Source: Streptomyces nigra | GTDB taxonomy: Bacteria; Actinomycetota; Actinomycetes; Streptomycetales; Streptomycetaceae | Reading direction: 5' to 3' | DNA: 64,000 bases | Assembly (NCBI RefSeq): GCF_003074055.1 | Contig: NZ_CP029043.1 | Coordinates: forward strand, 2,658,501-2,722,500 | In this document: in pieces, positions 42,470 to 51,896 of the stretch | Layout: each line of letters opens with the position of its first letter | How positions within the stretch are numbered: the first letter of the stretch is position 1 | Translations under genes and position numbers: made by a program | The notes under the pieces: model-generated | Database searches by the model: none | The model's input: the letters and a program-made list of their open reading frames with translations, nothing else | What the model was told of the DNA's origin: nothing

Positions 42470-44290
42470 GTGAGCGGAACGTCCGAAGGGCCGGCGCCCG
42501 CGGCAGACCTCATCGGGCCGGCCGTCACAGAGAGTGGTGAACAGCCATCCCGGGGTACCGGCCGGCAGCCCTATGCGGCAGTCTTCCGGGCCGCCCCGCT
42601 GGCGATGGCGGTGGTCGACCGCGAGGGCCTGGTGACCGGGGCCAACCCGAGCTTCGCCGACCTGCTCGGCACGGGTCACGACGAGCTGGCGGGGTCGGTC
42701 GCCGCCGACCTGGTGGACCTCGCCTCCGACGCGCGCACCTGGCACGCGTACCGGGAGGTGCTGCGCGGCCGGCAGCCCGAACTGCGCTGTACACGCCGCC
42801 TCAAGCACCCGGACGGGCACTCGCTGTGGGCCCGGGTCACGGTCGCGCGGCTGCCCGGCGAGGAGTCGGACCGGGTCCTGCTGTCCGTCGCCGACATCAG
42901 CGCCCACCGTGAACTCCAGGCGCGGCTGCGGCACTTGCAGATGCACGACCCGGTGACCCGGCTGCCCAACCGCACCCTCTTCTTCGAACGGCTGTCGGCC
43001 GCCCTGGAGGTGGAGTCGTACGACGAGAGCGGCAGCACCGGACGGATCGGCCTGTGCTACCTGGACCTCGACGGTTTCAAGGCGATCAACGACACCCTCG
43101 GCCACCGCATCGGCGACAAGCTGCTGGCCGCCGTCGCCGAACGGCTCACCCGGTGCGCCGAGGAGGCGGGCCGCGCCCGGTCCGTCCCGCCGCTGGTGGC
43201 GCGGCTCGGCGGGGACGAGTTCGCGCTGCTCGTCGAGGACTCGACCGGCACCGAGCAACTGGCCGACCTGGCCGAGTCGTTGCTGGAGGCCGTCCGGGAA
43301 CCGTTCGACCTGCCCGGGCGGCGGCTTTCGGTGTCGGCGTCGATCGGCGTGGTCGAGCGGCACGCGGCCGGCACCACCCCGACCGCCCTGATGCAGGCCG
43401 CCGACACCACGCTGTACTGGGCGAAGGCCGACGGCAAGGACCGCTGGACGCTCTTCGACCCGGAGCGCAGCGCGCACCTGATCACCCGTCAGGCACTCGC
43501 GGCCACGCTCCGGCCGGCCATCGAGCGCGGGGAGTTCGCGCTGGAGTACCAGCCGCTGGTCAGCATGGAGGACGGACGGCTGCGCGGGGTGGAGGCGCTG
43601 GTGCGCTGGAACCACCCGCAGTTCGGCGTCCTGGCGCCGAATCGGTTCATCGGACTGGCGGAGGAGGACGGCTCGATCGTGCCGCTGGGCCGCTGGATCC
43701 TCGCGACGGCCTGCCGGCAGGCCGTCGACTGGCAGGCCGCGCACCCCGGCGAGCCACCGATCTTCGTGAGCGTGAACGTGGCCGTCCGCCAGGTCTGGGA
43801 CTCCGACCTGGTGACGGACGTGGCCCGGATCCTGGAGGAGACGCGCCTCGAACCCCGGTTGCTCCAGCTGGAACTGACCGAGTCGGCCGTGATGGGCTCG
43901 GCGGGACGGCCGCTGCAGGACCTCCAGGCGCTCAGCGACATGGGCGTCCGGATCGCCATCGACGACTTCGGCACCGGCTATTCGAACCTGGCGTATCTGA
44001 GCCGGCTGCCGGTGTCCGTGCTGAAGCTGGACGGCGCCTTCGTCCGGGGCTTCCAGTACGAGGGCGACGACACGGCGGCGGTGACGCCGAACCCGGCGGA
44101 CGAGGTGGTGGTCGAGGCGATGATCCAGCTCGCCCACCGGCTGGGCCTGACGGTCACCGCGGAGTGCGTGGAGACGCTGGCGCAGGCTTCCCGGCTGCGC
44201 CGGATCGGCTGTGACACCGGCCAGGGGTGGCTGTACTCCCGGCCGGTGTCCCCGGATCGCATCTCCGAGCTGCTCGGCGTCAAGGTCTGA
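42470..44290 (+). CDS. cdgA: PAS-GGDEF-EAL c-di-GMP enzyme (CdgA-like)
   Basis: A 606-residue soluble c-di-GMP enzyme. A PAS domain (YAAVFRAAPLAMAVVDREGLVTGANPSF, about residues 35-62) precedes a GGDEF domain (catalytic GGDEF at 247-251 in VARLGGDEFAL, intact) and an EAL domain (E375-A-L in GVEALVRWNHP; LELTES and IDDFGTGYSN also intact). Both activities could therefore be real. No RxxD inhibitory site precedes GGDEF. S. coelicolor cdgA (SCO2817) has this architecture and location. I chose the GTG at 42470 after GCGGGAG; an ATG 14 codons upstream exists. Orn in this window would finish pGpG turnover. Confidence 0.88.
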   Translation: MSGTSEGPAPAADLIGPAVTESGEQPSRGTGRQPYAAVFRAAPLAMAVVDREGLVTGANPSFADLLGTGHDELAGSVAADLVDLASDARTWHAYREVLRGRQPELRCTRRLKHPDGHSLWARVTVARLPGEESDRVLLSVADISAHRELQARLRHLQMHDPVTRLPNRTLFFERLSAALEVESYDESGSTGRIGLCYLDLDGFKAINDTLGHRIGDKLLAAVAERLTRCAEEAGRARSVPPLVARLGGDEFALLVEDSTGTEQLADLAESLLEAVREPFDLPGRRLSVSASIGVVERHAAGTTPTALMQAADTTLYWAKADGKDRWTLFDPERSAHLITRQALAATLRPAIERGEFALEYQPLVSMEDGRLRGVEALVRWNHPQFGVLAPNRFIGLAEEDGSIVPLGRWILATACRQAVDWQAAHPGEPPIFVSVNVAVRQVWDSDLVTDVARILEETRLEPRLLQLELTESAVMGSAGRPLQDLQALSDMGVRIAIDDFGTGYSNLAYLSRLPVSVLKLDGAFVRGFQYEGDDTAAVTPNPADEVVVEAMIQLAHRLGLTVTAECVETLAQASRLRRIGCDTGQGWLYSRPVSPDRISELLGVKV

Positions 44291-44300
44291 CGGACCGGAT

Positions 44301-45404
44301 TCAGGCGGTGGGCAACCCGTAGGCGTCGGCGATGAGTTCGTACGAGCGCAGCCTGACGTCCATGCCGGGGGCGTTGCTGGTGAGCATCAACTCGTCGGCG
44401 CCGGTGCGCTTCTGGAGGTCGTCCAGTCCGGCGCGGACCTCGTCGGGCGTGCCGTGGACGACGTTGGCGTTCCAGGAGTCGGCGAAGTCGCGTTCCATCT
44501 CGCTGAACTCGTAGGCCTCGGCCTCCTCCACGGACGGGACGAGGCCGGGGCGGCCGGTGCGGAGCCGGATCATGCTGAGCGCGGCGGCCTTGAGCTGCCG
44601 CCGGGCCTCCTTCTCGTCCTCGGTGGCGAGGGTGCCGACGCCGATGAGGGCGTACGGGCGGTCGAGGACGGCGGAGGGGCGGAAGGTCTCCCGGTAGAGG
44701 TCGAGCGCGGGGACGGTGTTGCGCGCCGAGAAGTGGTGCGCGAAGGCGAACGGCAGTCCGAGGACACCGGCCAGCCGGGCGCTGAACCCGGAGGAGCCGA
44801 GCAGCCAGACGGGCGGCCGGTGGACGGACTGGACGCCGCCGGGCGAGGTGCCCTGCACCGGGCCGGGGACCGCGTGGATCCTGCGGTAGGGGTGCCCGTC
44901 GGGGAAGTCGTCGTCGAGGAAGCGGATCAGTTCCGCGAGCTGCTCGGGGAAGTCGTCGGCGCCCTCGTTGAGGTGGTCGGTGCGGCGCAGGGCGGCCGCG
45001 GTGGCGCCGTCGGTGCCGGGCGCGCGCCCGAGGCCGAGGTCGACGCGCCCCGGCGCCAGCGCCTCCAGGGTGCCGAACTGCTCGGCGATGACGAGCGGCG
45101 CGTGGTTGGGGAGCATCACGCCGCCGGAGCCGAGGCGGATGCGCTCGGTGTGGGCGGCGAGGTGCGCGAGGATCACGGCCGGGGACGAGGAGGCCACGCC
45201 CGGCATGGAGTGGTGCTCGGCGACCCAGTAGCGGTGGAAGCCGCGCGCCTCGGCCAGCCGGGACAGCTCGACGCTGGTGCGCAGCGCGTCCGTGGCGGTG
45301 TGGCCCGCACTGACCGTGACGAGGTCCAGCACGGACAGCGGGGTCGGTGCCGTGCCGTGTGCGGTGCCCCGGATCCCGTCGGCCCCGGTGTCGTCTGCGG
45401 CCAC
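44301..45404 (-). CDS. LLM-class flavin-dependent monooxygenase
   Basis: A 367-residue luciferase-like protein. [53 protein letters not shown] is the standard N-terminus of the LLM family. [39 protein letters not shown] follows, with the flavin phosphate region in the last part. It uses FMN or F420 to oxidise an unknown small molecule. The GTG at 45404 has AGGAGG 6 nt upstream. It is convergent with cdgA (10-bp gap) and reads in the same direction as the two racemase-like genes upstream, after a 120-bp gap. Confidence 0.9.
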   Translation of the reverse strand: MAADDTGADGIRGTAHGTAPTPLSVLDLVTVSAGHTATDALRTSVELSRLAEARGFHRYWVAEHHSMPGVASSSPAVILAHLAAHTERIRLGSGGVMLPNHAPLVIAEQFGTLEALAPGRVDLGLGRAPGTDGATAAALRRTDHLNEGADDFPEQLAELIRFLDDDFPDGHPYRRIHAVPGPVQGTSPGGVQSVHRPPVWLLGSSGFSARLAGVLGLPFAFAHHFSARNTVPALDLYRETFRPSAVLDRPYALIGVGTLATEDEKEARRQLKAAALSMIRLRTGRPGLVPSVEEAEAYEFSEMERDFADSWNANVVHGTPDEVRAGLDDLQKRTGADELMLTSNAPGMDVRLRSYELIADAYGLPTA

Positions 45405-45524
45405 GTCTTCCTCCTGCTGAATCGCCGTGCGGTGTGCGTAGGGCGGTAACAGGAGGGGGTCTCCGCTTTATTCCCGGACCGGGCCGGGGCCGGGGCCGGG
45501 GCCGCTGCCGGGCCGTCGGGCGGG

Positions 45525-46256
45525 TCACACCTGGACGACCGGTTCCCGGGTGAAGAGCGCGCCGAGCGCCGGAGCGTTCACCCGGCGGTCCGCGAGCCGC
45601 AGCCCCTCCCAGACGGTGACCTGGTTGGCGGTGAGGACCGGCTTGCCGAGGGCCTCCTCCAGGGCCGGGATGTGGGAGGCGGTGTGCAGGGCGGTGTCCG
45701 GGAGGAGGACCGCCTCGGCGCCGGCGTCGTCGGCGTCCCGCGCCAGGGCGAACAGCTCCTTCTCCCCCCAGGTGCCGACCTCGGCGGCGGTGACGATCCC
45801 GGCGCCGCGCACCCCGACGACGTCCGCGCCGCCGGCCCGCAGGAACTCCGCGAAGAGCCCGGCCACGTCGTCCGGGTAGGTCGCGCCGACCGCCACCCGG
45901 CGCACCCCGATCTCCCGCATCGCGTGCACGAAGGCGAAGGACGTCGAGGACGCCGGCATGCCCGCCGCCTGGGCCAGCGAGCGCACCTGCTCATGGGCGC
46001 CCTCCCAGCCGTACACGAAGCTGCCGCTGGTGCACGCCCACACGACCGCCTCGGCGCCGGTCAGCCGCAGCTCCTCGATGCCCGTCGCCAGCTGTTCGGG
46101 CGAGCCCATCCGCCGCAGCGCCTCCACCCGGTGCGCGTCCTCACCGATGTCGGTGTGCACCAGGTCGAGCCGGATGTCGGCGGCGAGCAGCTGCTCGATG
46201 CGCGGGTAGTCGTCCTCGGCGGAGTGGCCCGGATAGAGGAATCCCAGTGCGGTCAT
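45525..46256 (-). CDS. Asp/Glu racemase-maleate isomerase-like enzyme (copy B)
   Basis: A 243-residue enzyme of the cysteine-dependent Asp/Glu racemase superfamily, close to maleate isomerase, arylmalonate decarboxylase and EutA. GFLYPGHSAEDDYPRIEQLL at the start, the first catalytic-type Cys in AEAVVWACTSGSFVYGW (about residue 75), and AVLLPDTALHTASHIPALEEALGKPVLTANQVTVWEGLR toward the end, where the second active-site Cys is replaced (D-T-A-L). Loss of that Cys suggests racemase chemistry is changed, perhaps to decarboxylation or isomerisation. It overlaps functionally with the next gene, 36 bp upstream. Confidence 0.85.
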   Translation of the reverse strand: MTALGFLYPGHSAEDDYPRIEQLLAADIRLDLVHTDIGEDAHRVEALRRMGSPEQLATGIEELRLTGAEAVVWACTSGSFVYGWEGAHEQVRSLAQAAGMPASSTSFAFVHAMREIGVRRVAVGATYPDDVAGLFAEFLRAGGADVVGVRGAGIVTAAEVGTWGEKELFALARDADDAGAEAVLLPDTALHTASHIPALEEALGKPVLTANQVTVWEGLRLADRRVNAPALGALFTREPVVQV

Positions 46257-46292
46257 GTCGCCCTTTCTGCTGGTCGCTGCTCACGTCGGCTG

Positions 46293-47102
46293 CTATTGCT
46301 GTTCCTGTTCGGGCACGTCCGGCACGCCCGGCACGTCCGGGAGGACCCGACCGCCACGCGCCGCCGGATCGATCAGCGCCTGATACGGTCCCACCGCGCG
46401 GGTACCCAACCGGCGCAGCGCAGCCCACATCGTCACCTGGTTGGCCGAGATCACCGGTATGCGCAGCTCCGCCTCCAGCTGCGGGAGCACGTCGTAGGTG
46501 GGCAGGTTGGTGCAGCTGATGAAGAGCGCCTCGGCCGCGGTGCGCACGGCCCGGCGGGCCATGTCGGCCACCTCCCGGTACGGCACCTTCCAGATGTGCC
46601 GGGTCAGCCCCATGTAGGCGCAGCCCGTGACGGCGACCCCGGCCTCGGCCACGTACTCCTCCAGCGACCGGGTCACCGACTCGGTGTACGGCGTCACCAG
46701 CGCGACGCGCCGGACCCCCAGCTCGGCCAGCGCCTCCAGCAGCGCCCCGGAGGTGGTCACCGCCGGCACCGCGCCGGCCCGGGTCATGGCCTCGCACAGC
46801 GCGCGCTCGCCCGCGACGCCGCCGACGAAACTGCCCGAGGTGCAGGCGTAGGCGACGACTTCGGGACTGATGGCGGTCAGGGTACGCACCCCGTCGCCCA
46901 GCGTCTCGTGCTCGCTGACCAGCCGGGCCAGATCGAGGCCGACCTCGACCGGCACGAAGGGCGTCCGCGTCAGATGCAGGGAGACCTCGTCCGGGACCCA
47001 CCGCCACAGCTCCCGGTCCAGCGCGAAGTCGAAGGGGGCGACGACACCGACACCGCGCTGCGGGCGGGGTCCGCCGAGGAAGGAGATGTCCATGGCGTCC
47101 AT
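46293..47102 (-). CDS. Asp/Glu racemase-maleate isomerase-like enzyme (copy A)
   Basis: A 269-residue paralogue of the downstream gene. Here both Cys are present: VVAYACTSGSFVGG (about residue 85) and ALFISCTNLPTYDVLPQLEAEL (about 190-211), followed by PVISANQVTMWAALRRLG. This is the complete two-Cys active site of maleate isomerase/racemase enzymes. It is the first gene of the divergent pair and starts at an ATG 186 bp from the D-2-hydroxyacid dehydrogenase gene; GAGGA lies 12 nt before the ATG chosen, and GTG starts up to six codons upstream are possible. The last residues are Pro/Gln-rich. Confidence 0.85.
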   Translation of the reverse strand: MDAMDISFLGGPRPQRGVGVVAPFDFALDRELWRWVPDEVSLHLTRTPFVPVEVGLDLARLVSEHETLGDGVRTLTAISPEVVAYACTSGSFVGGVAGERALCEAMTRAGAVPAVTTSGALLEALAELGVRRVALVTPYTESVTRSLEEYVAEAGVAVTGCAYMGLTRHIWKVPYREVADMARRAVRTAAEALFISCTNLPTYDVLPQLEAELRIPVISANQVTMWAALRRLGTRAVGPYQALIDPAARGGRVLPDVPGVPDVPEQEQQ

Positions 47103-47288
47103 GGCGGGCACCGTCCTCACTACGAGATACGGCTGAGCAACGGACCGTGCGTGCGCCCGTGTTGACGAAGGTAGGTTCGGGTGCGAGCGTGGTCAAACCT
47201 CGCATGTCAGACGGCCCGTACCCACCGAACGGACTCCGCCCCCCGGCCCCGGCCAGCCGCCCCACACCTCCAGAAGAAGCGACCCCGT

Positions 47289-48257
47289 ATGACGCCACCC
47301 GTCCCGCCCGCGTCCCGGCCCACGCTCCTCGTCCTCGACGCCGACCCCCTCCCCCGCCTGGGCCGTCTCACCGGACGTGTCCGGGTCGAGCACGCGGACG
47401 AGACCACGCTCGCCGCCCGGCTGCCGGACGCCGACGTCCTGCTCGTCTGGGACTTCACCTCGCACGCCGTGCGCCAGGCGTGGCCCGGCGAGGGGCCCCG
47501 GCCGCGCTGGGTGCACACGGCGAGCGCGGGCGTGGACCATCTGATGTGCCCGGAGCTCACCGCGTCCGACACGGTGGTCACCAACGCGCGCGGCGTCTTC
47601 GACCAGCCGATCGCCGAGTACGTCGCCGCGCTGGTGCTGGCGATGGCGAAGGACCTGCCGCACACCCTGGACCTTCAGCGCGCCCGGGAGTGGCGGCACC
47701 GCGAGGGGCAGCAGGTGGCGGGCACCCGCGCGTGTGTCGTCGGTTCCGGCCCCATCGGCCGGGCGATCACCCGCACCCTGAAGGCCCTGGACGTGACGAC
47801 CGCGCTGGTGGGCCGGGTCCCGCGGACCGGTATCCACGGCCCCGACGACCTCGACCGGCTGATCGCGCGCGCCGACTGGGTGATCGCGGCGGCGCCGCTG
47901 ACCGAGCGGACCCGCGGGATGTTCGACCTGCGGCGTTTCGGGGTCATGCAGCCGTCGGCCCGGTTCATCAACGTCGGGCGCGGGCAGCTCGTCGTCACGG
48001 AGGCGCTGGCCGAGGCGCTGCGCCGGCGCTGGATCGCGGGGGCGGTGCTCGACGTCTTCGAGCACGAACCGCTGGGCCCCGACAGCCCGTTGTGGGAGGT
48101 GCCGGGGCTGCTCGTGTCCCCGCACATGAGCGGGGACACGGTCGGCTGGCGCGATCGGCTCGGCACCCAGTTCGTGGAGTTGTACGAGCGCTGGGAGGCG
48201 GGCAGACCGCTGCTGAACGTGGTGGACAAACAGCGCGGGTACGTACCCGGACGCTGA
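47289..48257 (+). CDS. D-2-hydroxyacid dehydrogenase (NAD-dependent)
   Basis: A 322-residue enzyme: N-terminal catalytic lobe with HTASAGVDHLMCPELT near residue 78 (usually the R-x-G-x-G region is T-x-G-A/S-G), then FDQPIAEYVAALVLAMAKDLPHTL, NAD-binding VVGSGPIGRAITRTLKALD (G-x-G-x-x-G, about residues 149-167), AAPLTERTRGMFD, INVGRGQLVVTEALAEAL (conserved Arg) and AVLDVFEHEPLGPDSPLW (Glu), LLVSPHMSG (His). All catalytic Arg-Glu-His residues are present. It reduces a 2-oxoacid or oxidises a D-2-hydroxyacid. It is divergent from the racemase-like pair and followed by an amidase after 30 bp. Confidence 0.9.
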   Translation: MTPPVPPASRPTLLVLDADPLPRLGRLTGRVRVEHADETTLAARLPDADVLLVWDFTSHAVRQAWPGEGPRPRWVHTASAGVDHLMCPELTASDTVVTNARGVFDQPIAEYVAALVLAMAKDLPHTLDLQRAREWRHREGQQVAGTRACVVGSGPIGRAITRTLKALDVTTALVGRVPRTGIHGPDDLDRLIARADWVIAAAPLTERTRGMFDLRRFGVMQPSARFINVGRGQLVVTEALAEALRRRWIAGAVLDVFEHEPLGPDSPLWEVPGLLVSPHMSGDTVGWRDRLGTQFVELYERWEAGRPLLNVVDKQRGYVPGR

Positions 48258-48287
48258 ACCGCGCACGGACTCGGGCCTGGAGGGCGT

Positions 48288-49721
48288 ATGACGGATCTCG
48301 CCGGACTGACCGCCGCACAACTGCTCGACGGATACCGGACCGGGCGGTTCGACCCGGTGGACGCCACCCGCGCGGCGCTGGAGCGGGCCGAGCGGATTCA
48401 GCCACGGGTCAACGCGTTCGTCCGGCTGACCGCCGAGGAGGCCCTCGCGCGGGCCGGGGAGTCCGCGCTGCGGTGGCGGCGCGGCACCCCGGCCGGGCCG
48501 CTCGACGGGGTGCCGGTCACGGTGAAGGACATCCTGCTGACGCGGGGCGTGCCGACGCTGCGGGGTTCCCGGACCGTGCAGGAGCACGGCCGCTGGGACG
48601 AGGACGCGCCGTCCGTGGCCCGGCTGCGGGAGCGGGGCGCGGTGTTCCTCGGCAAGACGACGACGCCCGAGTTCGGCTGGAAGGGCGTCACCGACTCGCC
48701 GCTGTCCGGCGTCACCCGCAACCCCTACGACCTGTCCCGGACGGCGGGCGGTTCCAGCGGGGGCGCCGCCGCGGCCGTGGCGCTGGGCGCGGGGCCGCTC
48801 GCCCTGGGCACCGACGGCGGCGGCAGCGTCCGTATCCCGGCGGCCTTCTGCGGTGTCTTCGGGCTGAAACCGACGTACGGGAGGGTCCCGCTGTACCCGG
48901 CGAGCGCCTTCGGCTCGCTCGCGCACGTCGGCCCGCTGACCCGGGACGCGGCCGACGCGGCGCTGATGCTCGACGCCATCGGGGTGCCCGACCCCCGTGA
49001 CGGGTCGGCGCTCCCGGCGGCGCCCGGCTCCTTCGTGGCGGCTCTGGAGGGCGGGGTGCGGGGCCTGCGGGTCGCGTACTCGCCGTCCCTGGGCGGTCAG
49101 GTGGCGGTGCGTCCGGCGGTGGCGACGGCGGTGCGGCGGGCGGTGGAGCGGCTGGCGCACCTCGGGGCGTACGTGGAGGAGCGGGACCCGGACTTCACCG
49201 ATCCGGTGGAGGCGTTCCACACCCTGTGGTTCTCGGGGGCGGCCCGGGTCGTGCAGCGCCTCGGACCGCGCGAGCGCGCCCTCCTGGACCCCGGGCTGCG
49301 GGAGATCTGCGCCCTCGGCGCCCGGTACAGCGCGCTCGACTATCTGACCGCGATGGATGTGCGCCGGGACCTCGGCCGCCGGATGGGCCGCTTCCACACG
49401 ACGTACGACCTGCTGGTCACACCCACCCTGCCGGTCACGGCGTTCGAGGCGGGCGCGGAGGTGCCGAAGGGGTCCGGGCACCGGCGGTGGACGGGCTGGA
49501 CGCCGTTCACCTACCCCATCAACATGACCCAGCAGCCCGCCGCGTCGGTCCCGGTCGGCACCGACGCCGAAGGCCTGCCGGTGGGGCTGCAACTCGTGGC
49601 CGCCCGGCACCGGGACGACCTGGTGCTGCGCGCGGCGCACGCCCTGTACGAGGCGGGGGTCGCCGGTGTGCCCGCGCCGCCCGCCGCGCCCGGCCGGTCA
49701 GAGCCCGCGGAAGCGCAGTGA
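48288..49721 (+). CDS. amidase (amidase signature family)
   Basis: A 477-residue hydrolase of amides, with the Ser-cisSer-Lys triad: Lys in GVPVTVKDILLTRG (about residue 83), GGSSGGAAAAVALGAGPLALGTDGGGSVRIPAAFCG (about 155-190) with the nucleophile in S-V-R-I-P. It probably acts on a small amide or hydantoin-type molecule; homologues include GatA, ureidoglycolate-like and nicotinamidase-type enzymes. The ATG has GGAGGG just upstream. It lies 30 bp after the dehydrogenase and is convergent with the DUF3830 gene, overlapping it by 24 bp. Confidence 0.9.
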   Translation: MTDLAGLTAAQLLDGYRTGRFDPVDATRAALERAERIQPRVNAFVRLTAEEALARAGESALRWRRGTPAGPLDGVPVTVKDILLTRGVPTLRGSRTVQEHGRWDEDAPSVARLRERGAVFLGKTTTPEFGWKGVTDSPLSGVTRNPYDLSRTAGGSSGGAAAAVALGAGPLALGTDGGGSVRIPAAFCGVFGLKPTYGRVPLYPASAFGSLAHVGPLTRDAADAALMLDAIGVPDPRDGSALPAAPGSFVAALEGGVRGLRVAYSPSLGGQVAVRPAVATAVRRAVERLAHLGAYVEERDPDFTDPVEAFHTLWFSGAARVVQRLGPRERALLDPGLREICALGARYSALDYLTAMDVRRDLGRRMGRFHTTYDLLVTPTLPVTAFEAGAEVPKGSGHRRWTGWTPFTYPINMTQQPAASVPVGTDAEGLPVGLQLVAARHRDDLVLRAAHALYEAGVAGVPAPPAAPGRSEPAEAQ

Positions 49722-50201
49722 CTCCCCGGCGGCACCCGTCCGCCACAGGTCGTTGCAGCCCTCGGCCATCGCCTCCAGACCGTCCACGACCTGGCCCCAG
49801 ACGATGCCGGGCACCCAGCCGACGTCACCGTTGAGGAGCAGGTTGTTGCGCTCGTAGAAGAGGGCGAGGTCCACCACGGTCGTGCCGGGGTGGACCTCGC
49901 GGTCGTAGCCGTAGGCACGGGTGCCGAGTTCGGCGCCGGCGAAGGAGAAATAGCAGAGATCACCCGGAATGGGAGTGACGGTCGGATTCTCCAGGGGTGG
50001 CTCGTTCTCCGCGAAGGGCGGGAACAGGGCATAGATCTCGTTGCGGGCGTACTTGGCGTGATAGACGTCGCCGGACAGCGGGAGGGAATTCCAGACGGCT
50101 TCACACGTGATCGGCGCCCGGTCGTCGAGGAGTCGGGCCGTACAGCTGATTCCACGCTTGACCAGGGAGATCTCGAGGTATCGGTCGGCCATGCCCTCCA
50201 T
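49698..50201 (-). CDS. DUF3830 family protein
   Basis: A 167-residue protein of the DUF3830 family (cyclophilin-like beta-barrel): ISLVKRGISCTARLLDDRAPITCEAVWNSLPLSGDVYHAKYARNEIYALFPPF, then TPIPGDLCYFSFAG and YERNNLLLNGDVGWVPGIVWGQVVDGLEAMAEGCNDLWR. DUF3830 proteins are usually encoded beside amidases, racemase-like enzymes and amino acid-type transporters, as here. No catalytic site is known. Two ATGs three codons apart (50201 and 50192) can start it; I took the first. It is divergent from ehuB. Confidence 0.88.
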   Translation of the reverse strand: MEGMADRYLEISLVKRGISCTARLLDDRAPITCEAVWNSLPLSGDVYHAKYARNEIYALFPPFAENEPPLENPTVTPIPGDLCYFSFAGAELGTRAYGYDREVHPGTTVVDLALFYERNNLLLNGDVGWVPGIVWGQVVDGLEAMAEGCNDLWRTGAAGESLRFRGL

Positions 50202-50289
50202 GGTCCCGCGCCGGTCAAGACCGCCCGACCGCCGAATGGGGCCGAAAGTGGCCGGAATAACTCGCATCGCTTCGGGTAGCCGCGCCGCC

Positions 50290-51195
50290 ATGGCTCCACC
50301 TAATGGGAACGACAGAGACACATCAGGGACCACACGCCGGTCGCTGCTCGCGGGGGTGGCGGCGCTCGGTGTGCTGGGGGCCGCGGGCTGCTCGCGTGTG
50401 GCCACGGCGTCGACGAAGGACGGCGGCGACCTGCTCGAACGGCTGCGTGCCGCGGGCGTGGTCCGGCTGGGCATCGCGGGTGAGATCCCCTTCGGATACA
50501 TCGACAAGGACGGTGAACTCACCGGCGAGGCACCCGAGTTGGCTCGGGTCATCTTCAAACGGCTGGGCGTGGACCGGGTCCAGCCGGTGCCCACGGAGTT
50601 CGGCTCGCTCATACCCGGCCTGAACTCGCAGCAGTTCGACGTCGTCGCGGCCGGGATGTACGTCAACCCCGAGCGCTGCGAGCAGGTCATCTTCTCCGAC
50701 CCCGACTACCAGATGCTCGACTCCTTCATCGTGCGCAAGGGCAATCCGATGGGTCTGCGCGACTACAAGGACGTCGTGGAGAAGAAGGCGAAGTTCGCCA
50801 CCGGCACCGGGTACGCCGAGATCGCGTACGCCGTCGAGGCCGGGTACAAGGAGAGCGACATCCTGATCGTGCCCGACCAGGTCGCCGGCCTGAACGCCGT
50901 CGAGGCGGGACGGGTCGACGTCTTCGCCGGGACCGCGCTGACCACCCGCGAGGTCGTCAAGAAGTCCGCCAAGGCGGAGTCCACGGAACCCTTCAAGCCG
51001 CTCGTCGACGGGCAACCGCACGTCGACGGCGGCGCGTTCGCGTTCCGGCCCACCGAGACCCGGCTCCGGGACGCCTTCAACGAGGAACTGGCCGAACTCA
51101 AGAAGAGCGGCGAACTGCTGCGCATCCTGCAGCCCTTCGGGTTCACCGAGGACGAGATGACGGATCTGACCGCGAAGGAGCTGTGCGGCGGATGA
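50290..51195 (+). CDS. ehuB: polar amino acid ABC transporter substrate-binding lipoprotein (EhuB-like)
   Basis: A 301-residue family 3 solute-binding protein. The N-terminus TTRRSLLAGVAALGVLGAAGC is a twin-arginine signal ending in a lipobox, so it is probably exported by Tat and lipid-anchored. LLERLRAAGVVRLGIAGEIPFGYIDKDGELTGEAPELARVIFKRLGV is the family 3 start, with IPGLNSQQFDVVAAGMYVNPERCEQVIFSDPDY following. EhuB proteins bind ectoine and hydroxyectoine, but the surrounding genes (amidase, racemase-like, DUF3830) do not encode the standard ectoine breakdown enzymes, so the ligand is open. The stop overlaps ehuC (ATGA). Confidence 0.82.
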   Translation: MAPPNGNDRDTSGTTRRSLLAGVAALGVLGAAGCSRVATASTKDGGDLLERLRAAGVVRLGIAGEIPFGYIDKDGELTGEAPELARVIFKRLGVDRVQPVPTEFGSLIPGLNSQQFDVVAAGMYVNPERCEQVIFSDPDYQMLDSFIVRKGNPMGLRDYKDVVEKKAKFATGTGYAEIAYAVEAGYKESDILIVPDQVAGLNAVEAGRVDVFAGTALTTREVVKKSAKAESTEPFKPLVDGQPHVDGGAFAFRPTETRLRDAFNEELAELKKSGELLRILQPFGFTEDEMTDLTAKELCGG

Positions 51196-51896
51196 CATCG
51201 GGACTCTGGGAACTCGTACTCAAGGGCGTCTGGGTCACGATCCAGCTGCTCGTCCTCAGCGCGCTGCTCGCCACCGCCGTGTCCTTCGTGGTCGGCGTCG
51301 CGCGCACCCACCGGCTGAAATTCGTCCGCTTCCTCGCGGGCTTCTACACCGAGGTGTTCCGCGGGACCTCGGCGCTGGTGATGATCTTCTGGGTGTTCTT
51401 CGTGCTGCCGACGGCCTTCGGCTGGCAGCTGGTGCCGCTGTGGGCGGGCACGCTCGCCCTCGGCCTGACCTACGGCGCCTACGGCTCGGAGATCGTGCGC
51501 GGCGCCCTCGCCGCGGTCGACCCGGCCCAGCGTGAGGGCGGCATCGCGCTCAGCTTCACGCCCTGGCAGCGAATGAGGCTCATCCTGCTGCCGCAGGCCG
51601 TGCCGGAGATGATCCCGCCGTTCTCCAACCTGCTCGTGGAACTGCTGAAGGGCACCGCCCTCGTTTCGATCATGGGCATGGGTGACCTGGCGTTCAGCGC
51701 CAACCTGGTGCGCCTCGCACTCCAGGAGAGCGCCGAGATCTACACGTACATCCTGCTCATCTACTTCGTGATCGCCTTCCTGCTGACCCGCGTGATGCGC
51801 GGCCTGGAGAAGCGGCTGAAGGCCGGGGTCGGCAAGGCGCCGATGAAGGAGACCGTCGCCGCCGTGCGCGCGCCCGAGGGAAGTGGTGTCTCGTGA
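51192..51896 (+). CDS. ehuC: ABC transporter permease (EhuC-like)
   Basis: A 234-residue HisM-type permease. It begins at the ATG overlapping the ehuB stop (ATGA); TSGLWELVLKGVWVTIQLLVLSALLATAVSFVVG gives the first membrane helix. The ATPase-docking loop is AQREGGIALSFTPWQRMRLILLPQAVPEMIP (about residues 109-139), and five helices in all can be predicted. The last 25 residues are charged and cytoplasmic. It overlaps ehuD by GTGA. Function follows from position between binding protein and second permease. Confidence 0.88.
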   Translation: MTSGLWELVLKGVWVTIQLLVLSALLATAVSFVVGVARTHRLKFVRFLAGFYTEVFRGTSALVMIFWVFFVLPTAFGWQLVPLWAGTLALGLTYGAYGSEIVRGALAAVDPAQREGGIALSFTPWQRMRLILLPQAVPEMIPPFSNLLVELLKGTALVSIMGMGDLAFSANLVRLALQESAEIYTYILLIYFVIAFLLTRVMRGLEKRLKAGVGKAPMKETVAAVRAPEGSGVS

